From assembly GCA_003133075.1 (NCBI GenBank), contig PKZN01000043.1, positions 22,475 through 54,596 of the forward strand: a DNA stretch of 32,122 nucleotides, read 5' to 3'. Positions 25,007 to 32,122 of the stretch are shown here, piece by piece. The DNA is from Acidimicrobiaceae bacterium. Lineage in GTDB: Bacteria; Actinomycetota; Acidimicrobiia; Acidimicrobiales; RAAP-2. Below the pieces are notes generated by a model that made no database searches, had not been told where the DNA came from, and was given only the letters and a program-made list of their open reading frames with translations. The translations under genes were made by a program, and so were the position numbers. Positions within the stretch are counted from its first letter, which is position 1, and each line of letters opens with the position of its first letter.

Positions 25007-25412
25007 TTAGGCATCGGCATTCCAGGTTCCATTGTCTGTAGTGACCTTGACGAGATTGCCAATATTTGGGCGAAGATTCGTACCGGCTGCTAATTTCAAT
25101 GGTACGTACACTCGCCTCGCTACCAAAGTATGTGTCAGTTGCAAGCCATGGCGAGATCGTTGGCTACGAAGCGGCGATCTCATCTCTGCTGCGGCGCTCG
25201 AGGTAGAAGGCGGCAACAGCCGGGGATTGTCTCGAGGCGATCGTCGCGTCGGCGTCGCCATACGTTGTCCCAGTCGCTCCACCTGTTTCGATTCTTGATT
25301 GCGACGGAGACGTGATTACGAACATGTACTGGACGTTTTCAGCGAGCATGGCGTTAATTTCGTTGTTGGCATTAGTAGAACTAGTGTTGACCACCATGTC
25401 GGTCCTGTTCAT
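25007..25412 (-). pseudogene. Possible decayed gene in the element junction
   Basis: Two overlapping minus-strand ORFs carry coding-like pieces: MNRTDMVVNTSSTNANNEIN... through AAFYLERRSRDE (25164-25412) and a C-terminal RRVYVPLKLAAGTNLRPNIGNLVKV (25007-25110) in another frame. They would join by a frameshift around 25140. No family recognised. Confidence 0.25.
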
Positions 25413-25428
25413 CAGGGTTAGTTCGGTG

Positions 25429-25452
25429 TGAGGGATGAATTGAGGGATGATT
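25429..25452 (+). repeat. Two tandem 12-bp repeats within a small dyad
   Basis: TGAGGGATGAAT and TGAGGGATGATT are framed by GGTGT...ACACC. Same core and 12-bp period as 24795-24830 (opposite orientation), and same orientation as 32035-32054. Probable arm-type integrase sites at the left end of the right-hand element. Confidence 0.5.
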
Positions 25453-25513
25453 TACACCGCCTCAATCACACTCAAGAGGGCCGAGTTGAGAGAATTCCCT
25501 CGACTGTGATTAC

Positions 25514-26239
25514 CTACGCCGAGCGATGAGGGCCGGGGTGGCCGAGCCGGCGAACACACGTGGACTTGGCACGCACCATCAAGGCGCCGCATCTATCGTC
25601 TTGACGTAATTCGAGAATCTTGCGCACGGAGAAATCCGCGCTCCCGCGAGCGCGTTCCAGCGCCGCGAGTAGAGCTTTATCTGGATCAGCACCATCGGGC
25701 CCCCAGCCCGAATTCATAGCGACTTCCAACTCGTCTTTGGACAGAACGCTCGCGGTGTCCGCGTCGAGCAAACCTGCTTTCACGGCGGCCCGACGCATTC
25801 CTTCGGGCGCTGGCTCGGGACGATAATCCCATCCCTCCAAGCCAACGTCTTCGATCACAACATCCAGAAGACCGAGCGCCTCCCATAACTGCACCACTTC
25901 TTCGTTGGATAACAATCCCGTGCTCGTGATCGCGTTCGCCATGTCGTAGACCTCGGAGTCAGAACGTGGGCCCACGCACAGCACTTCCACGAGTACGACG
26001 CCATCAGTGACGGTGGCTTTGTACACGACTCGATATTCGGCGGCTAAGACGTCGAGCGTGTTCCATCCAGAGAGCGGGCTACTGAGGGGATGTTTGCCCC
26101 CGGGATCCTCGCAAAGTCGAACAACTTCAACTAATACATCTATCCTGTCGACTTCAGTCAACTCTTCCAGTTGCTCGATGATCACATCGGAAAAGACAAT
26201 CTCGGCTTGATCGTCAGGGAAGCGACTCCCGCGTCTCAC
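25514..26239 (-). CDS. RelE/ParE-like toxin fused to a C-terminal Cys/His domain
   Basis: 241 residues, far longer than usual RelE/ParE toxins (about 90). Residues 1-100 resemble the toxin fold (VIIEQLEELTEVDRIDVLVE... AEYRVVYKATVTDGVVLVEVLCVGPR). The remainder is helical and ends in CGALMVRAKSTCVRRLGHPGPH, a likely zinc site (2 Cys, 2 His). Its start overlaps the Phd-like antitoxin by 4 bp. The toxin probably targets mRNA or gyrase. The extension could be a targeting or nucleic-acid-binding domain; its role is unknown. Confidence 0.65.
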   Translation of the reverse strand: MRRGSRFPDDQAEIVFSDVIIEQLEELTEVDRIDVLVEVVRLCEDPGGKHPLSSPLSGWNTLDVLAAEYRVVYKATVTDGVVLVEVLCVGPRSDSEVYDMANAITSTGLLSNEEVVQLWEALGLLDVVIEDVGLEGWDYRPEPAPEGMRRAAVKAGLLDADTASVLSKDELEVAMNSGWGPDGADPDKALLAALERARGSADFSVRKILELRQDDRCGALMVRAKSTCVRRLGHPGPHRSA

Positions 26240-26538
26240 CCTCGCTTTGCCGCGACACGCTCGCGCACTCGCGAAGGATCAATGTTTAACTTGGCGCACA
26301 CGTCTTCCAACGTGAACTTGTTAGAACGCCCCAAAGCAAGTTCACCCGCAGTCTCGACAACAGACCGGCTTGCTTCACGAACTCGCCGGAGGTCTTCGTC
26401 GAGCCGCTCAGCCGAATCCACGACCGCGATAGGACGGCCGTGGCTAGTCAAGACGACTCGCCACTTTTCAGCTTCCGAGGCGAGTTTTGAGACGCCTTTT
26501 CGAGATGCGGTCGTTACAGGCATGCGAGTTGATTTCAT
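26236..26538 (-). CDS. Phd/YefM-like antitoxin
   Basis: From ATG 26538 the product has 100 residues (ATG 26523 is an alternative). Phd pattern: MPVTTASRKGVSKLASEAEKWRVVLTSHGRPIAVV (quoted in part), then an acidic helix and a basic C-terminal segment (LNIDPSRVRERVAAK). The track's N-terminal 33 residues precede this and lack family character. It overlaps the toxin start. An inverted repeat (26543-26574) just upstream is a likely operator for autorepression. Confidence 0.75.
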   Translation of the reverse strand: MKSTRMPVTTASRKGVSKLASEAEKWRVVLTSHGRPIAVVDSAERLDEDLRRVREASRSVVETAGELALGRSNKFTLEDVCAKLNIDPSRVRERVAAKRG

Positions 26539-26542
26539 ATAC

Positions 26543-26574
26543 TGCAAGACTACACAGATATACATCGTCTTGCA
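26543..26574. promoter_or_regulatory. Inverted repeat operator of the toxin-antitoxin operon
   Basis: TGCAAGAC (26543-26550) and GTCTTGCA (26567-26574) form perfect 8-bp arms with a 16-bp spacer, directly upstream of the antitoxin start on the minus strand. Confidence 0.55.
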
Positions 26575-26765
26575 ACAATACTGCTCTGAATCCCACGAAG
26601 ATGGCCAAATCTCGTACTTTTCGGCGCCTCTGACCACACAAAAATGACCTCAGATGTTGAGGGGCTGAAGTCGCCATAACGAATTTCAGATTATCGAGCC
26701 GCGTAAGAAACGACGCCATTTTTGGCGGGCCGTAGCTCTGGATCCTTCATCTCCAGAACGGGAAT

Positions 26766-28364
26766 CTAAGGCGCTGAAATTCTAGAGAGCGTGACCTTGA
26801 TACCGAGATTGCGGAGTTGTCTCCCGCATTGCATAAGGTTCAACTTGCTGAAAAACGGGAGCCAATCGTTTTCTGCTTTGGAAGAATTAGCGATGACAAC
26901 GTACGAAACGGAATATCTAGACCTTTCAACCGTGCCGCTGGCGTCGGGCACTAGATCAAGCCAACCTGCGAGATTGCTCGCGTCCGATTTCAAGTTGAGT
27001 TCGCGGCGAATTTCGTCCCGAAAAGGCCCATCTGCAAGGAATGTAGACACCGAAATAATGCCCTGGGCAAAGAGGTGGCTCAAGGTTGATGATCGTGACC
27101 GTCTCTTTACGTGAATGAATTCTCCTTCTTTAGTAAACACATCGCACAATTCGATTCCACTCGATGCACCTCCCGGCCGTTTCACGCGAGCGTCTAAAAG
27201 AAGGAACTCGGTGGATGAAGAATTTGCCAATCTTGAGTTATAGGTTGGCTCAGTCTCTCCTGATTTGGACTGAATTAATGTCGCTGCGGCGCTCGGCAAA
27301 GATGCGACAAAAGAATCAACCTCGGACACCAATGATTCGTTAATCATGAACCAACGCCCCTCAATCAGAACGTACAACTGGCCATCCAAACGTTGTTCAC
27401 TAACCAGGCAGTGGTACAGATTCCATCTATCGTCCCAGTCACTCGATCTACTGAATCGAACTGCCACAGAACCACGTTTCAATTTCTCTAGGGAGATTTC
27501 ACTCCGCTTGGATCGAAGATTTTCTAGATACTTGTCCAAATCGAGATCGTCATATTCATGACTGCGAGTTCCCGCCATTTTGAATGCGTCGATATCCTCC
27601 CAACCTATGTTTTCGGGTATGGCCATGTGAGTTTTTGAAGTATCGGCCGCTCGTAATTGTTCAATAGTCAAGTTGTTTAACTTTTCAATCAACAGAGTCC
27701 CATTGACGAGTGTCAAGTTATCGATCCAGGCAAAATTCTCTTTATACGAATCCTCTTCGAATGCTCGAAGGAGTCCTTCGCAGAACTTCGATAGGTCTGC
27801 TGCAACGATCGGTGCGGTTACTACAAGGGCGTCGGCACCCGACAACGTCTTTGCGAACGACTCGTCTGAGGGCTTGCCCGTCACCGCTCGCAGAATGTCG
27901 CGTGAGATATCGACACCAAACGTCGGTAATTCGGAACTCTTACTTACTTGCGTGCTTTTGGCGACGACCATGTCCTCAAACGTCTTGGTATCGAGACTTC
28001 GAATTTGACTCGGGTCGATTCGATTGAGGGCTACCTTGAGCCCAAACCTATGCTCGATCTTTGATTGATTGAGGAATCCCCGCCCGTATCCGAAGGTGAA
28101 TGCAAAAAATCTACTTTCCACTTTCAAAACGAGAAGTCCAGATGCCGAAGAAGAAGTGACGGAGGCGAGATTGTCGTCCAAGAGGGGTTGCACGAATGAA
28201 ACCCATGCGGGTGGCGTTGCCGGACGCGAGTCGTAATAGAAAATGCCATCAGTAGCAACCGAGGAATCTAAGTGAATCGATTTGGGTTTCTTATCAGACG
28301 CAACCGCCTGGTCTGATTGATCGACATCCTTCAGCAAATAAATAGTAAGACGAATTGACTTCAT
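26766..28364 (-). CDS. TIGR04141/DUF6119-type sporadically distributed protein
   Basis: A 532-residue protein, the length expected for the family. Recognisable blocks: MKSIRLTIYLLKDVD start, SSASGLLVLKVESRFFAFTFGYGRGFLN, the IDPSQIRSLDTKTFEDM segment, SLEKLKRGSVAVRF and RWFMINESLV. The family is known for patchy distribution in islands; its biochemical role was unknown to me, with suspected links to defence. It has no membrane segment. It stands alone, with no coupled partner on either side. The family call is by memory of its pattern. Confidence 0.7.
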   Translation of the reverse strand: MKSIRLTIYLLKDVDQSDQAVASDKKPKSIHLDSSVATDGIFYYDSRPATPPAWVSFVQPLLDDNLASVTSSSASGLLVLKVESRFFAFTFGYGRGFLNQSKIEHRFGLKVALNRIDPSQIRSLDTKTFEDMVVAKSTQVSKSSELPTFGVDISRDILRAVTGKPSDESFAKTLSGADALVVTAPIVAADLSKFCEGLLRAFEEDSYKENFAWIDNLTLVNGTLLIEKLNNLTIEQLRAADTSKTHMAIPENIGWEDIDAFKMAGTRSHEYDDLDLDKYLENLRSKRSEISLEKLKRGSVAVRFSRSSDWDDRWNLYHCLVSEQRLDGQLYVLIEGRWFMINESLVSEVDSFVASLPSAAATLIQSKSGETEPTYNSRLANSSSTEFLLLDARVKRPGGASSGIELCDVFTKEGEFIHVKRRSRSSTLSHLFAQGIISVSTFLADGPFRDEIRRELNLKSDASNLAGWLDLVPDASGTVERSRYSVSYVVIANSSKAENDWLPFFSKLNLMQCGRQLRNLGIKVTLSRISAP

Positions 28365-28400
28365 TCGCGTCTCAGATCTGTTCGAGAGATAAATCTGCGC

Positions 28401-28893
28401 CTAGCATCCCACGTCTAGCTTCTCCGAGCGCGAGTCACCTAATTCACTTGCCAAAGCACTCATCACCCCAACGAGGCTGCGAAGACTTTCGATTGTTGCC
28501 GGCGACAACTGTTGTCGCGTCCCATCCATTCGCTTTGCGACGCAATCTCGGGGTGGGTCGTGGCCAAGTCGTTGTAGCCGACGAGAACCGTCCTATTTTC
28601 GCAGACGGAACAACCATTGACGTTCACCGTCGCTCTCGCCTACCACGTCCCAAAGTGCCGCACGGTACCGCGCTGGGGCGATGATGACGATCGCGTACCA
28701 ATGACGATAAGCCTCTTTCTTCGCCCTCGCCGTCGTCAAGTGCTGCCTTGATCCATCGGCGGCTCATCGCAGGCACGACCGAAACTGCTTCTCCCGATTC
28801 GGGCGACGCCAATATCTAATCTCGTTCCAGCACGTCGGCCAAGGTGCTTCTGGGGCGAATGAATTCTGCAATGTGAACACTTTCGATCTTCAT
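28401..28893 (-). pseudogene. Decayed zinc-ribbon (DUF4379-like) gene
   Basis: A good start (ATG 28893, AGAAGG site) begins MKIESVHIAEFIRPRSTL and meets a TAG at 28816-28818. The same frame then continues, and further pieces lie in other frames: GCSVCENRTVLVGYNDLATTHPEIA, which matches the Zn-ribbon repeat with the DLATTHPE signature, and a C-terminal TIESLRSLVGVMSALASELGD ending at 28401. At least one nonsense and two frameshift changes are needed to rebuild it. Such ribbons occur in restriction-like or nuclease proteins. Confidence 0.5.
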
Positions 28894-28914
28894 TAGACCT
28901 TCTTCACTCGTTTC

Positions 28915-29298
28915 CTAGCTGGTCGTAGGTAGTCCAAGACGACCGCAAGCCGCCACTCCTAGTTTGAGCGCTCGCACCATCGCCGTTCCGTTTCCCGACG
29001 GCGATTTTGAACGGAGAGCAATCTTCAAATCTCGGGCAACATCCTCGAGAGTTTGGTCATTTGAGTCTGCCAGCGCCAAAATCAAAGATGACTTCACTGA
29101 TATCTCGGTGAAGCTTCCGGGGCCCGACTTTGGCAATTTCGGAATCGTCCCGATCTGTTTACAGGCGACCTCCTCCAAGTGCAATCGGTGGCTCCGCGTT
29201 GACTGCGCAGTGTTCACCGAACAACTCGCCAACAATAACCCGATACCCCCAGCACATAAGGCGTTGCGGAAAAGGGACCGGCATTGAGGTGACCGCAT
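28915..29298 (-). CDS. Small lipoprotein
   Basis: From ATG 29298 about 127 residues; the track start at 29316 adds six. A signal sequence with basic start and hydrophobic core ends in the lipobox LLASC. The mature part is helical, with two more Cys, and has no recognised domain. It should be anchored on the outer face of the membrane. It lies 22 bp upstream of the decayed zinc-ribbon gene and downstream of another exported gene. Confidence 0.6.
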   Translation of the reverse strand: MRSPQCRSLFRNALCAGGIGLLLASCSVNTAQSTRSHRLHLEEVACKQIGTIPKLPKSGPGSFTEISVKSSLILALADSNDQTLEDVARDLKIALRSKSPSGNGTAMVRALKLGVAACGRLGLPTTS

Positions 29299-29451
29299 TG
29301 CGAAAATAACCTCCACTCAGTATTCGTCGACTCTCGTCGCCACCAATGCCATCCGACTAAGGCATCTTCAAATCGCATGCCTCCACGACCGAAGTAGAAG
29401 GCTACCTGCCGGGTTCCGATCTTGACCTTGGAACACTCCCTTATGTCGAAG

Positions 29452-30260
29452 CTATTGGTTGCATGGCAGTGGCACGGGTGCCGAAACTGCATATCGAGGG
29501 GCTGTGGGCGGGTAGCCCGGAGGCCACGTGAGATCGGTATTCAAGTCGTCATGGAAGGAGTTCCTAGGTGCGTAGCCAGAAGCGCACGCGGCAGTGCCTT
29601 GCGGGTAATCGACCGTTATTCCCGCCGAGACTGTGGACTCAATAAGTTCGTACGTCGAATTGTTGTAGTAATCCCACAGTCGTAGCAAGTCATTGATTAC
29701 AACAGGCCCGTCGCAGATGACGGAGCCACTGGAGATGATTGAGGTGCCGACTTGATATGGAACCGCCACTATTCCATTGCAACTAATGAGATCCGGACTC
29801 GCGCTGGGTGCAGACGAAGACTCAGAAATGGTTTCCGTTGTCCCCGGCACCGTCACTTGATCAATCACGGCGGGTGAAGCGCCTGATCCATTTAGAACCC
29901 AGTTGAGAACCTGGCTAGTACCGGGCACCCACCGCTGATGACCTCCATGCCGTCATCGGCGACCGTAATGCCCAGCGCAATGGTTCCAGAACTGTCGGAG
30001 GCTTCGAGTGACCAATGTTGCGATATCCCGACGCTTTGATTCTCCGTGGTTGAAACCCATACTCCGCTAGACAAACTTCCCGCCGCTGTGTCAATCGTAA
30101 GAGGCCCACTCTCAAGAGAGTTCGCCACGACGGTTAGAGCGTCTTGAACTGGGATTGGCATAGCTGACGTCGCGGAGATGTCTGAACTCGCTGACGATTC
30201 GCCAGTTATCATGAAAACAGTGGCGAAAGTCGTTAGCAGCGCCGCTGTCGAAACTTTCAA
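29452..30260 (-). pseudogene. Exported Ser/Thr-rich protein gene, probably frameshifted
   Basis: ORF 29892-30260 starts (TTG 30260) with a signal peptide (STAALLTTFATVFMITGESSASS) and a beta-rich domain up to VADDGMEVISGG. ORF 29452-29928 in another frame continues naturally with VPGTSQVLNWVLNGSG and runs to LPCNQ. Joined near 29920 they give one exported protein of about 265 residues. No family recognised. Two overlapping genes remain possible. The region 30261-30433 upstream is AT-rich and holds no gene. Confidence 0.45.
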
Positions 30261-30433
30261 GGTGCGGATCAGTGCTTCGAATTTCCTGAATTATTTAACA
30301 TTTTTTCCCGCTTCCATGTATTTCGTGCCGGTGACATTCGCCGAGCTTTAACCGCTCAACTTGATGGATGTTTACCATCTCAGAGCCGCAAAATATTCGG
30401 GAAATTGCTCGTTTATCATATTTTGAACTGAGT

Positions 30434-30733
30434 TCAAGTCAGAACCGCATTGCCCACGTCGACGGGAAGGCCGTTATTCATCATAAGTGGCACGTTGTGC
30501 CACGTCCTCGCGCGTGATAAGGTACCAACTCCCGAGACCGTAATGCACGACTCAACGAGCGAAGGCGGTTCTCCAATCCAGTCGTCAATTTTGCTTTCGC
30601 ACGTCATGAAGTCATTGTTTTGGGCCAGTTCTTCGCTCGGCAACACTTGAAATTGCTCGAGGTCGTCCTCCCGGTAGAGGATGCTTAGATTTTTGCGCCG
30701 ACTCGAACATCCCGACACGCCTGTCGCCTCCAT
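30434..30733 (-). CDS. Hypothetical protein, possibly a truncated lipoprotein
   Basis: A 99-residue protein. Near the start it has VSGCSS, which looks like a lipobox, but only six residues precede it and the frame is closed upstream (TGA). A signal peptide may have been lost, or the start is internal. The rest is acidic with two further Cys. No family recognised. It lies 75 bp downstream of the integrase gene on the same strand. Confidence 0.4.
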   Translation of the reverse strand: MEATGVSGCSSRRKNLSILYREDDLEQFQVLPSEELAQNNDFMTCESKIDDWIGEPPSLVESCITVSGVGTLSRARTWHNVPLMMNNGLPVDVGNAVLT

Positions 30734-30808
30734 TAGACCTCTCGAGCCGCGCTCACTACCGTGTCAGAATCACTTCCATCTGTCGAAAGAATCCCGCTTT
30801 CTCGGCCG

Positions 30809-31978
30809 TCATTTTCGCGGACGGACTTTCGATTTTTTCTTTGCCTGCTTCCTAGCGACGATGGACCCGATGAGTTCTGCGGCTTCCTGGTCCGCCGCTT
30901 CGACAAAGTGGCTGTAGACCTGTAGCGTCGTCGACGCATTCGAATGTCCAAGTCGGCCAGCCACAGTTCTTGCAGAGACACCGGCAGATATGAGTCGAGT
31001 CGCCGCGAAATGTCGGAAATCGTGAAGCCGAATCTGCGTCAGACCGAGATTGGCCCTCACTAATTCAAATCGACGCGTCACAAACGTCGGAAGTAGAGGG
31101 CGCTCGCCATCGGGTTCGAGGCTAAACACGAAACTCTCATCGGTGAGTGAAAGCTCAGCCAATTGGGCCAACTCCTCCGCGTGGGACCGTTGCTCGGCGA
31201 GCACATTCATGGTCTCGGCGTCAATCGCAATCCGCCGGCTCGCGTGGGTTTTCGTGTCCTTCTCTAGCCATCCCCCGCCGGGGGTTTCAATAATCGCGCC
31301 TTCGATGAGAAGTGCTGAAGATGCTGTGTCAACATGTTTCCACTTCAAGGCGCAGAGTTCACCGCGGCGTGCACCAGTAGTAGCGGCCAAATAGAGTAAG
31401 CGACCGAATACCGGATCCCGCTTTGCGGCCGCGGCCAACAACAACTGCACTTGCTGCAGGTCTGGCGGCGTCACTTCGCTTCGGAACATTCTCGGAAGAC
31501 TCACCAAACTCGCTGGATTCTCTCGAACCCATTTCCATCGCTCACCTTGTCGAAAGGCTTGGTGGATAATCGTGTGCACTCGTCGTACGCTGCTCGGCGA
31601 CAGACCCTTGCGCTTAACGAGGTTGTGATAAAGCAGGTCCAGATCTGCAGTCTGGATCTGACGGAGCGGCCACGTTCCAATGGCGGGAAGGATGTGGTTG
31701 TCTAGGAGCCCTCTGTACGAGCGAAGAGTTTGATGCCCGAGACCGGGCTTGGCGAGGTTAAGCCACTGTTCGGCCAGTTGGCTGAACGTCGCATTGGAGT
31801 TAGCTAGATTTCCCTGGTCGGCCTCAACGGCCAGTTGGTTCAGGGTCACCTGCGCATCTTTTTTCAATCCATGAAAGGTACGGCTGACCTGCCGATATTG
31901 ACCCGTAAGAGGGTCCAGCCCGGTCCTGACTCGCAATTCCCAGACCCCAGGTCGGATTTGGCGAAGCGAGCCGCTCAC
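30809..31978 (-). CDS. int: Tyrosine-family site-specific integrase
   Basis: From GTG 31978, with GGAAAGG 6 bases upstream, the product has 389 residues (SGSLRQIRPGVWELRVRTG, the usual actinobacterial opening); the track start at 32086 reads through the att region. An arm-binding domain, a SAM-like core-binding domain (FSQLAEQWL... YRGLLDNHI), then the catalytic residues: Arg in TGARRGELCALKW, HDFRH, LGHSNASTTL and Tyr in QVYSH. A basic tail ends the protein. It is transcribed away from the tRNA end at 32101, so it integrates at that tRNA. Confidence 0.92.
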   Translation of the reverse strand: MSGSLRQIRPGVWELRVRTGLDPLTGQYRQVSRTFHGLKKDAQVTLNQLAVEADQGNLANSNATFSQLAEQWLNLAKPGLGHQTLRSYRGLLDNHILPAIGTWPLRQIQTADLDLLYHNLVKRKGLSPSSVRRVHTIIHQAFRQGERWKWVRENPASLVSLPRMFRSEVTPPDLQQVQLLLAAAAKRDPVFGRLLYLAATTGARRGELCALKWKHVDTASSALLIEGAIIETPGGGWLEKDTKTHASRRIAIDAETMNVLAEQRSHAEELAQLAELSLTDESFVFSLEPDGERPLLPTFVTRRFELVRANLGLTQIRLHDFRHFAATRLISAGVSARTVAGRLGHSNASTTLQVYSHFVEAADQEAAELIGSIVARKQAKKKSKVRPRK

Positions 31979-32034
31979 GTGGCACCTTTCCGGCTCCGTC
32001 CGGCGCCACAGGAAACGACGGCGTTTCCCCTTTG

Positions 32035-32054
32035 TGAGGGATAATTGAGGGATG
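32035..32054 (+). repeat. Tandem TGAGGGAT repeats between int and tRNA
   Basis: TGAGGGATAAT followed by TGAGGGATG. They lie 57 bp upstream of the integrase start and 46 bp from the tRNA 3' end, the usual place for arm-type integrase sites. They share the core of the 24795 and 25429 clusters. Confidence 0.6.
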
Positions 32055-32100
32055 CAAGTAGTGACTTCACAACGAAATTCTAGCATTTCCTTGCTACATA

Positions 32101-32122
32101 TGGTGGGCGCTGAGGGACTCGA
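32101..32122 (-). tRNA. 3' end of a tRNA, cut by the window edge
   Basis: Read on the minus strand, TCGAGTCCCTCAGCGCCCACCA gives the end of the T-loop, T-stem CCCTC, a 7-base acceptor strand AGCGCCC, discriminator A and CCA. The body of the gene lies beyond 32122, so its identity cannot be told. It adjoins the integrase as an attachment site. Confidence 0.7.

Noticed and set aside
28355-28684. 109-aa plus-strand ORF beside TIGR04141
   Set aside because: Antisense of the decayed zinc-ribbon gene, whose minus-strand pieces match a known pattern.

Overview
The window looks like an accessory (mobile and defence) region of an actinobacterium. Reasons: the integrase and the MobF relaxase are actinobacterial in style, GTG and TTG starts are frequent, GC is moderate, and at least two genes seem to lack a leader (a -10 box sits 7-8 bases before the ATG). 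The phylum call is inference. A class such as Acidimicrobiia is possible, but I cannot prove it from sequence alone.

Layout. 1-5000: a small superinfection-immunity-like membrane protein; a near-consensus promoter with an embedded dyad followed by a strongly structured leader; a metallo-beta-lactamase-fold hydrolase coupled to a four-helix membrane protein; then, on the minus strand, a TIR-domain protein followed in the same reading frame, after one stop codon, by an M41-like HEASH peptidase. 5100-8720: a MobF relaxase-helicase with an inverted repeat just upstream (candidate oriT). No type IV secretion genes are visible, so any element here would be mobilizable rather than self-transmissible. 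8900-12250: a secreted protein, a large hairpin, a class B penicillin-binding protein with an altered SxN motif, an ECF sigma factor and a small divergent ORF. 12250-12890: degraded sequence. 12890-14350: an HTH-less ImmA-like peptidase overlapping a class III nucleotide-cyclase-like protein. 14738-16081: small hypotheticals, the last cut by an IS3-family element (16091-17389).

17650-21560 is the most interesting block. A XRE repressor and its ImmA/IrrE peptidase are transcribed divergently from a tight operon encoding a ubiquitin-like protein, an E2-like protein, a JAB/JAMM peptidase, an E1/ThiF-like enzyme and, newly noticed here because it is too short for the ORF track, a 57-residue single-pass membrane protein. 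This is a bacterial ubiquitin-like conjugation system (Bil/Bub-like), possibly controlled by repressor proteolysis. It is followed by HipB-HipA, a frameshifted HEPN-like gene with its partner, and a junction region with 12-bp repeats and a 3' tRNA fragment (anticodon loop to acceptor).

25400-32122: a second module with a Phd antitoxin and RelE-like fusion toxin, a TIGR04141/DUF6119-type protein, a decayed zinc-ribbon gene, secreted and lipoprotein genes, and a tyrosine integrase. The integrase sits next to arm-type repeats and the 3' end of a tRNA cut by the window edge. The same TGAGGGATG repeat appears at the integrase and on both sides of the internal tRNA fragment, which suggests tandem or nested integrative elements that share related integrases. 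At least seven candidate defence or toxin modules lie in 32 kb, so I read this as a defence island carried on integrative and mobilizable elements.
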